Part shown: positions 61,388 through 64,000 of the stretch, in pieces
Position numbering within the stretch: the stretch's first letter is position 1
Layout of the letters: every line of letters begins with the position of its first letter
Origin: Chitinophaga nivalis
GTDB taxonomy: Bacteria; Bacteroidota; Bacteroidia; Chitinophagales; Chitinophagaceae
Direction of reading: 5' to 3'
Assembly: GCF_025989125.1 (NCBI RefSeq)
Contig: NZ_JAPDNR010000001.1
Span: 3,640,301-3,704,300, forward strand
DNA length: 64,000 nucleotides
Translations under genes and position numbers: made by a program
The notes under the pieces: generated by a model
What the model saw: only the letters and a program-made list of their open reading frames with translations
The model's database searches: none
What the model was told of the DNA's origin: nothing

Positions 61388-62251
61388 TTAAGATTTTCCC
61401 AGCATAGGGTAGGTGAACAGTAAGAAATGAAGCAGATTGAATCCAAAATGGGTGAAAATAGCCGCCATAATGCCCGCTTTATGATAGGCTACGCCATATC
61501 CGAGGCCCGCTATAAATGCCAGCAACATTAATGGCCATCCGCCGGTGGTATGAACTAACGCAAACAGGAGTGCTGAGATCATCAGCGAAAGATAATACGG
61601 TTGTTTCCCGAATACATTGCTCCCTGCATATCCCTGCAGATATCCCCTGAAGACTGTTTCTTCTGTCACCGCTACAATCAACAGATTGTGCAGCGCCCAT
61701 ATCCATAGGTAGTGAAGCAGCAATTTCGGTTCCCATGCTACAAAATGTAGTGCCCATGCGGTCAGTATGCAAATGGCTATGATCGCGGCCAGTGGTATTA
61801 TGATCGCTTTTCCGATCTTCCTGATATCGTATTTTTCTACGTAACCCAGTTTGAGCAAACAGGTAAATATGGCAAAACCTGCAAAGGGCTTGTCCAGGTT
61901 GAAATGCATGGTAAAGGGAGCTGCATCCGGCGTAAATCTCACCCTGTCAAAAATAAGTACGTTGCTAAACCCCGGCAGCTGATGTGTTAAAAGCAAGACG
62001 CTTAACAGAAAAAAGGCGATATGTGTGGTGGTCCGTTGCCAGCCCGACGAATATCGTACGGCGAGTAACAGGAGTATGACTTCTGTTAGCAGGAACGCTA
62101 CGCCGGTAATACTAATGCCTCCGTTGATAAATGCCAGTACATAAGCAATCGCCAATATGATCCAACCTGCCTTTACCATGCGAAAGAAGCAGAGGAGTAT
62201 ACTGACGATAAATAAAAGGTATCCGGGTAATAATTGTAAATCAAATAACAT
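61388..62251 (-). CDS. CPBP-family intramembrane glutamic endopeptidase
   Basis: A 287-residue membrane protein with about eight hydrophobic segments. The CPBP (Rce1/CAAX protease-like) motifs are in order: VTEETVFRGYLQGY (EExxxR, about 197), LLFALVHTTGGW (FxxxH, about 228) and IFTHFGFNLLHFLLF (HxxxN/B, about 265). It cuts peptides inside the membrane. In bacteria the family is linked to bacteriocin maturation or self-immunity as well as other roles. It is convergent with the caspase-like gene. Confidence 0.88.
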   Translation of the reverse strand: MLFDLQLLPGYLLFIVSILLCFFRMVKAGWIILAIAYVLAFINGGISITGVAFLLTEVILLLLAVRYSSGWQRTTTHIAFFLLSVLLLTHQLPGFSNVLIFDRVRFTPDAAPFTMHFNLDKPFAGFAIFTCLLKLGYVEKYDIRKIGKAIIIPLAAIIAICILTAWALHFVAWEPKLLLHYLWIWALHNLLIVAVTEETVFRGYLQGYAGSNVFGKQPYYLSLMISALLFALVHTTGGWPLMLLAFIAGLGYGVAYHKAGIMAAIFTHFGFNLLHFLLFTYPMLGKS

Positions 62252-62264
62252 AAGGGTTCTCTTG

Positions 62265-62520
62265 TTAATGCTTTAGCTGTTTTCCACCGTTCACGCCTGA
62301 CTTGTAATCCTGTGTGCAAAGTAAAGGCAATTTTTTCTTTTGCTCAATATGTTGAAAAAGTAGTGTTCCTTTTTCCCATATAACAGGATGTATGGCCAGC
62401 CTTATTTCATCTATTAAATCCAGATTTAAAAAGTTATGGCGACTTTTGCCCCGCCATAAAGCCAGATGTTTTTCCCCTCTGATTTTTCCTGAAGGACCCT
62501 GTACCTGGGTACGGGAGGAT
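62265..62520 (-). pseudogene. RibD C-terminal/DHFR-like protein, 5'-truncated and frameshifted
   Basis: The C-terminal part reads in one minus-strand frame: LNLDLIDEIRLAIHPVIW, then HIEQKKKLPLLCTQDYKSGV. This is the RibD_C/DHFR-like C-terminus (LIDExRLxIHPVIxGxGxxLF). The preceding piece EGKNIWLYGGAKVAITF, which belongs immediately before it, is in the next frame. The break is at five T (minus strand; AAAAA at 62428-62432). The N-terminal half is not recognisable and the 5' side runs into the next gene. A relic, or one base lost in a homopolymer. Confidence 0.7.
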
Positions 62521-62677
62521 ACTCCATGCCATTGCGCAAATATGGTATTTACGTTGGCTGCCAACGAGGAAGGAATATATACCGAAGAAGTGCAGAGCCA
62601 TTTAGTATCCTGTCTGCACTGGCCTTTTCCCTTGTTGTATACCATTTACCATACCTGCTCCGTCGTATAGGTATCTT

Positions 62678-63214
62678 TTATCTGCGTTTGCTTAACTGAA
62701 TCGCTCTTGCTACCCGTGGCCGGTTATAGCGTTGCAGGAAAATCGGATAAAGGTTTAGCAAGACATTTAATACCAGTAGCCACAAAGACCTGCGCACGCC
62801 AAATTGGAATGCCACGAAAATAGTAAAGCCCAGGACTATCAGGAAGATAATCAGGGGACCCAGTTCATTTTTTTTTGTTTGATAATGAACATGCACCAAC
62901 GCTGCGGTATTTTTTGCTATAGGGTTGGATTTTTTATTCAGTTTTTCCCAACCTGTCCAAACCAATAGTTTTCTAAATAAATTTATGCCCAGCTGTTCGT
63001 ATATTTTTCCTTTCTGTTCCCATTCCTTTTCATGATAGTAGGTAGACGTAAATGGGCTTTTCAGGGTTTCCGTAAAAGTAAGCGCGCATAGCATCAACAG
63101 GAAGTTCAGCGCCAATGCGAATGAAGGTTTATCCATGTTGATATACTTAACCAGGGCACTCACTGCGCCAATTGTAATGAGGACAATTAAAATTAAAGTG
63201 ACAGTTTTTTTCAT
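62678..63214 (-). CDS. CrtO-like (glycosyl-4,4'-diaponeurosporenoate acyltransferase family) membrane protein
   Basis: A 178-residue membrane protein with four hydrophobic segments (5-23, 33-48, 122-140, 145-160). The C-terminus NLYPIFLQRYNRPRVARAIQ (ends in SKRR) closely resembles the YxPIxxQRYNRPRL...LKRR tail of staphylococcal CrtO, and TKKNELGPLI matches the preceding region. CrtO acylates the glucose of staphyloxanthin, but no carotenoid genes are nearby, so another acyl acceptor is possible. Its 3' end abuts the decayed RibD-like gene. Confidence 0.6.
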   Translation of the reverse strand: MKKTVTLILIVLITIGAVSALVKYINMDKPSFALALNFLLMLCALTFTETLKSPFTSTYYHEKEWEQKGKIYEQLGINLFRKLLVWTGWEKLNKKSNPIAKNTAALVHVHYQTKKNELGPLIIFLIVLGFTIFVAFQFGVRRSLWLLVLNVLLNLYPIFLQRYNRPRVARAIQLSKRR

Positions 63215-63321
63215 CGATGACTTTTGTTTAGGTTAGGGATACTCAAATGTTGCTCAGCTTTCCAATATAAGCAATAGATCTGGTTGTTGAAAGGAAGAAA
63301 AGAGTATTTATAAAGGAACCT

Positions 63322-63676
63322 ATGACATTACCTAAAAAAAGGACTCCGGAAGATTACGGTTGATAACAACAAATATACGTGGAGCGTTACCGGCAGGGAT
63401 GAGGTGATGAGTCTTAGTATAGTGCCTTTGAAACAGCCCGATAGTTTATTAACCACTGTATTTGATTATTACAGTCTGCCGGTGGAAACTAATGTTACAG
63501 CAGATGGTCAAATCATTACTACTTTAAAACAAAAACGGGAGATTACTGGTTATATAGTCCGGCAGGTGATTTTATATGCACTGGCTGCAGGGTGGGAGCC
63601 ACAGGTAAAAAGAAGTGTGTGGCGTCTCAGCAGCGTAGGGGACAAAATAGATCTGAGATTGTCTGACCGTAGTTAG
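63322..63676 (+). pseudogene. unknown protein interrupted by a frameshift in a run of seven A
   Basis: ATG 63322 reads MTLPKKRTPEDYG then stops (63361-63363). If one A of the AAAAAAA run (63334-63340) is skipped, the frame continues as MTLPKKGLRKITVDNNKYTW and on to 63676, about 117 residues, through ILYALAAGWEPQVKRSVWRL. The unbroken part alone could start at ATG 63401/63404. No family recognised. It may be an indel error, a pseudogene, or slippage-controlled expression. Confidence 0.55.
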
Positions 63677-63733
63677 GGTTATTCATTTTTAAGATAGATT
63701 TTTCAGCTGTCAGAAAAAAAACATGTAAATATT

Positions 63734-63764
63734 TTTGGAGATGAAAATGTTTTTATTACCTTCG
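63734..63764 (+). promoter_or_regulatory. promoter of tRNA-Lys copy 2
   Basis: TTTG (63734-63737), 19 bp, then TACCTTCG (63757-63764), one mismatch to TAnnTTTG, ahead of the second tRNA-Lys. It differs in sequence from the copy-1 promoter. Confidence 0.65.
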
Positions 63765-63782
63765 CGCTCCCGTTGAGGGAAT

Positions 63783-63855
63783 GATTCCGTAGCTCAGTTG
63801 GTAGAGCAATACACTTTTAATGTATGGGTCCTGGGTTCGAGTCCCAGCGGGATCA
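63783..63855 (+). tRNA. tRNA-Lys (UUU), copy 2
   Basis: Base-for-base identical to copy 1 at 58653, including the complete acceptor stem and anticodon TTT. Identity continues 3 bp past the 3' end, then the flanks differ. Confidence 0.95.
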
Positions 63856-63868
63856 CAAGCAACTTACA

Positions 63869-63900
63869 AACCTCCACGCAAGGCGTGGGGGTTTAGTTTT
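63869..63900 (+). terminator. terminator of tRNA-Lys copy 2
   Basis: AACCTCCACGC pairs with GCGTGGGGGTT (AAG loop), followed by TAGTTTTTT. Confidence 0.75.
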
Positions 63901-64000
63901 TTAGTCGAGCGTTTGGTCGAGTTCCTTTTATATAACCCCGATTTCTTTCCCGTACTTTATACAGGTTAATCAGCTTTTACTGAATTAGTTATTTTTAAAC

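Noticed and set aside
61165..61407. 80-codon plus ORF after the caspase-like gene
   Set aside because: Starts inside the terminator tail, overlaps the CPBP gene end, no recognisable family. A decayed fragment cannot be excluded.
58653..63858. Calling the tRNA-Lys copies simple attL/attR sites
   Set aside because: Both copies are complete with their own promoters, and no integrase is visible; duplication alone is not proof of integration.

Overview
The window comes from a Bacteroidota chromosome, most likely Chitinophaga or a close relative. The signs are SusC/SusD pairs with FecI/FecR regulators, a type IX sorting tail on a secreted protease, the futalosine enzyme MqnE, promoters of the form TTTG-N19-TAnnTTTG, almost no Shine-Dalgarno sequences, and moderate GC. 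No transposase, phage gene or CRISPR array was seen.

Layout. 1-2.1 kb: 5' part of an outer-membrane beta-barrel gene. 2.5-21 kb: mostly housekeeping genes (smc, a DUF4259 gene, a CNT nucleoside transporter, a heme/dehydrogenase lipoprotein, FMN-type glutamate synthase with a GreA-like factor, a DUF192 lipoprotein, mqnE, a secreted M43 protease, trxA, dnaE, an NlpC/P60 lipoprotein). 22-27.6 kb: a co-directional surface-glycan operon (three glycosyltransferase-like proteins, two methyltransferases, FdtA and FdtB for a dTDP-3-amino-3,6-dideoxyhexose). 27.7-38.5 kb: YfhO, a queuosine-precursor transporter, a Nudix enzyme, CorA, a second glycan operon (flippase, methyltransferase, GT2), dapF, a nucleoside phosphorylase and tRNA-Cys. 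38.7-47 kb: a small chitin-binding protein, then a SusC-SusD-phosphodiesterase operon preceded by its own FecR and ECF sigma factor. 47.4-58.5 kb: a GNAT enzyme, DUF1080, a MoxR/VWA pair, a sugar isomerase, a DUF2723 membrane protein, a monooxygenase with a SAM hydrolase, and an SDR.

58.65-63.86 kb looks different. Two complete tRNA-Lys(UUU) genes, identical over 76 bp, flank about 5 kb of sparser accessory DNA. It holds a DUF1266 protein, apparently decayed coding fragments, a 46-codon Cys/Ser/Thr-rich ORF, a 169-residue protein with a caspase-like His/Cys arrangement, a CPBP protease, a frameshifted RibD/DHFR relic, a CrtO-like protein and an ORF interrupted at a run of seven A. The peptide plus caspase-like pair is the best candidate for something undescribed, but its function is inference only.

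Three intergenic regions also look regulatory: a palindrome, promoter and terminator without an ORF at 6.55-6.7 kb, and possible terminator/antiterminator leaders ahead of the glutamate synthase gene (10.48-10.66 kb) and the GNAT gene (47.28-47.43 kb).
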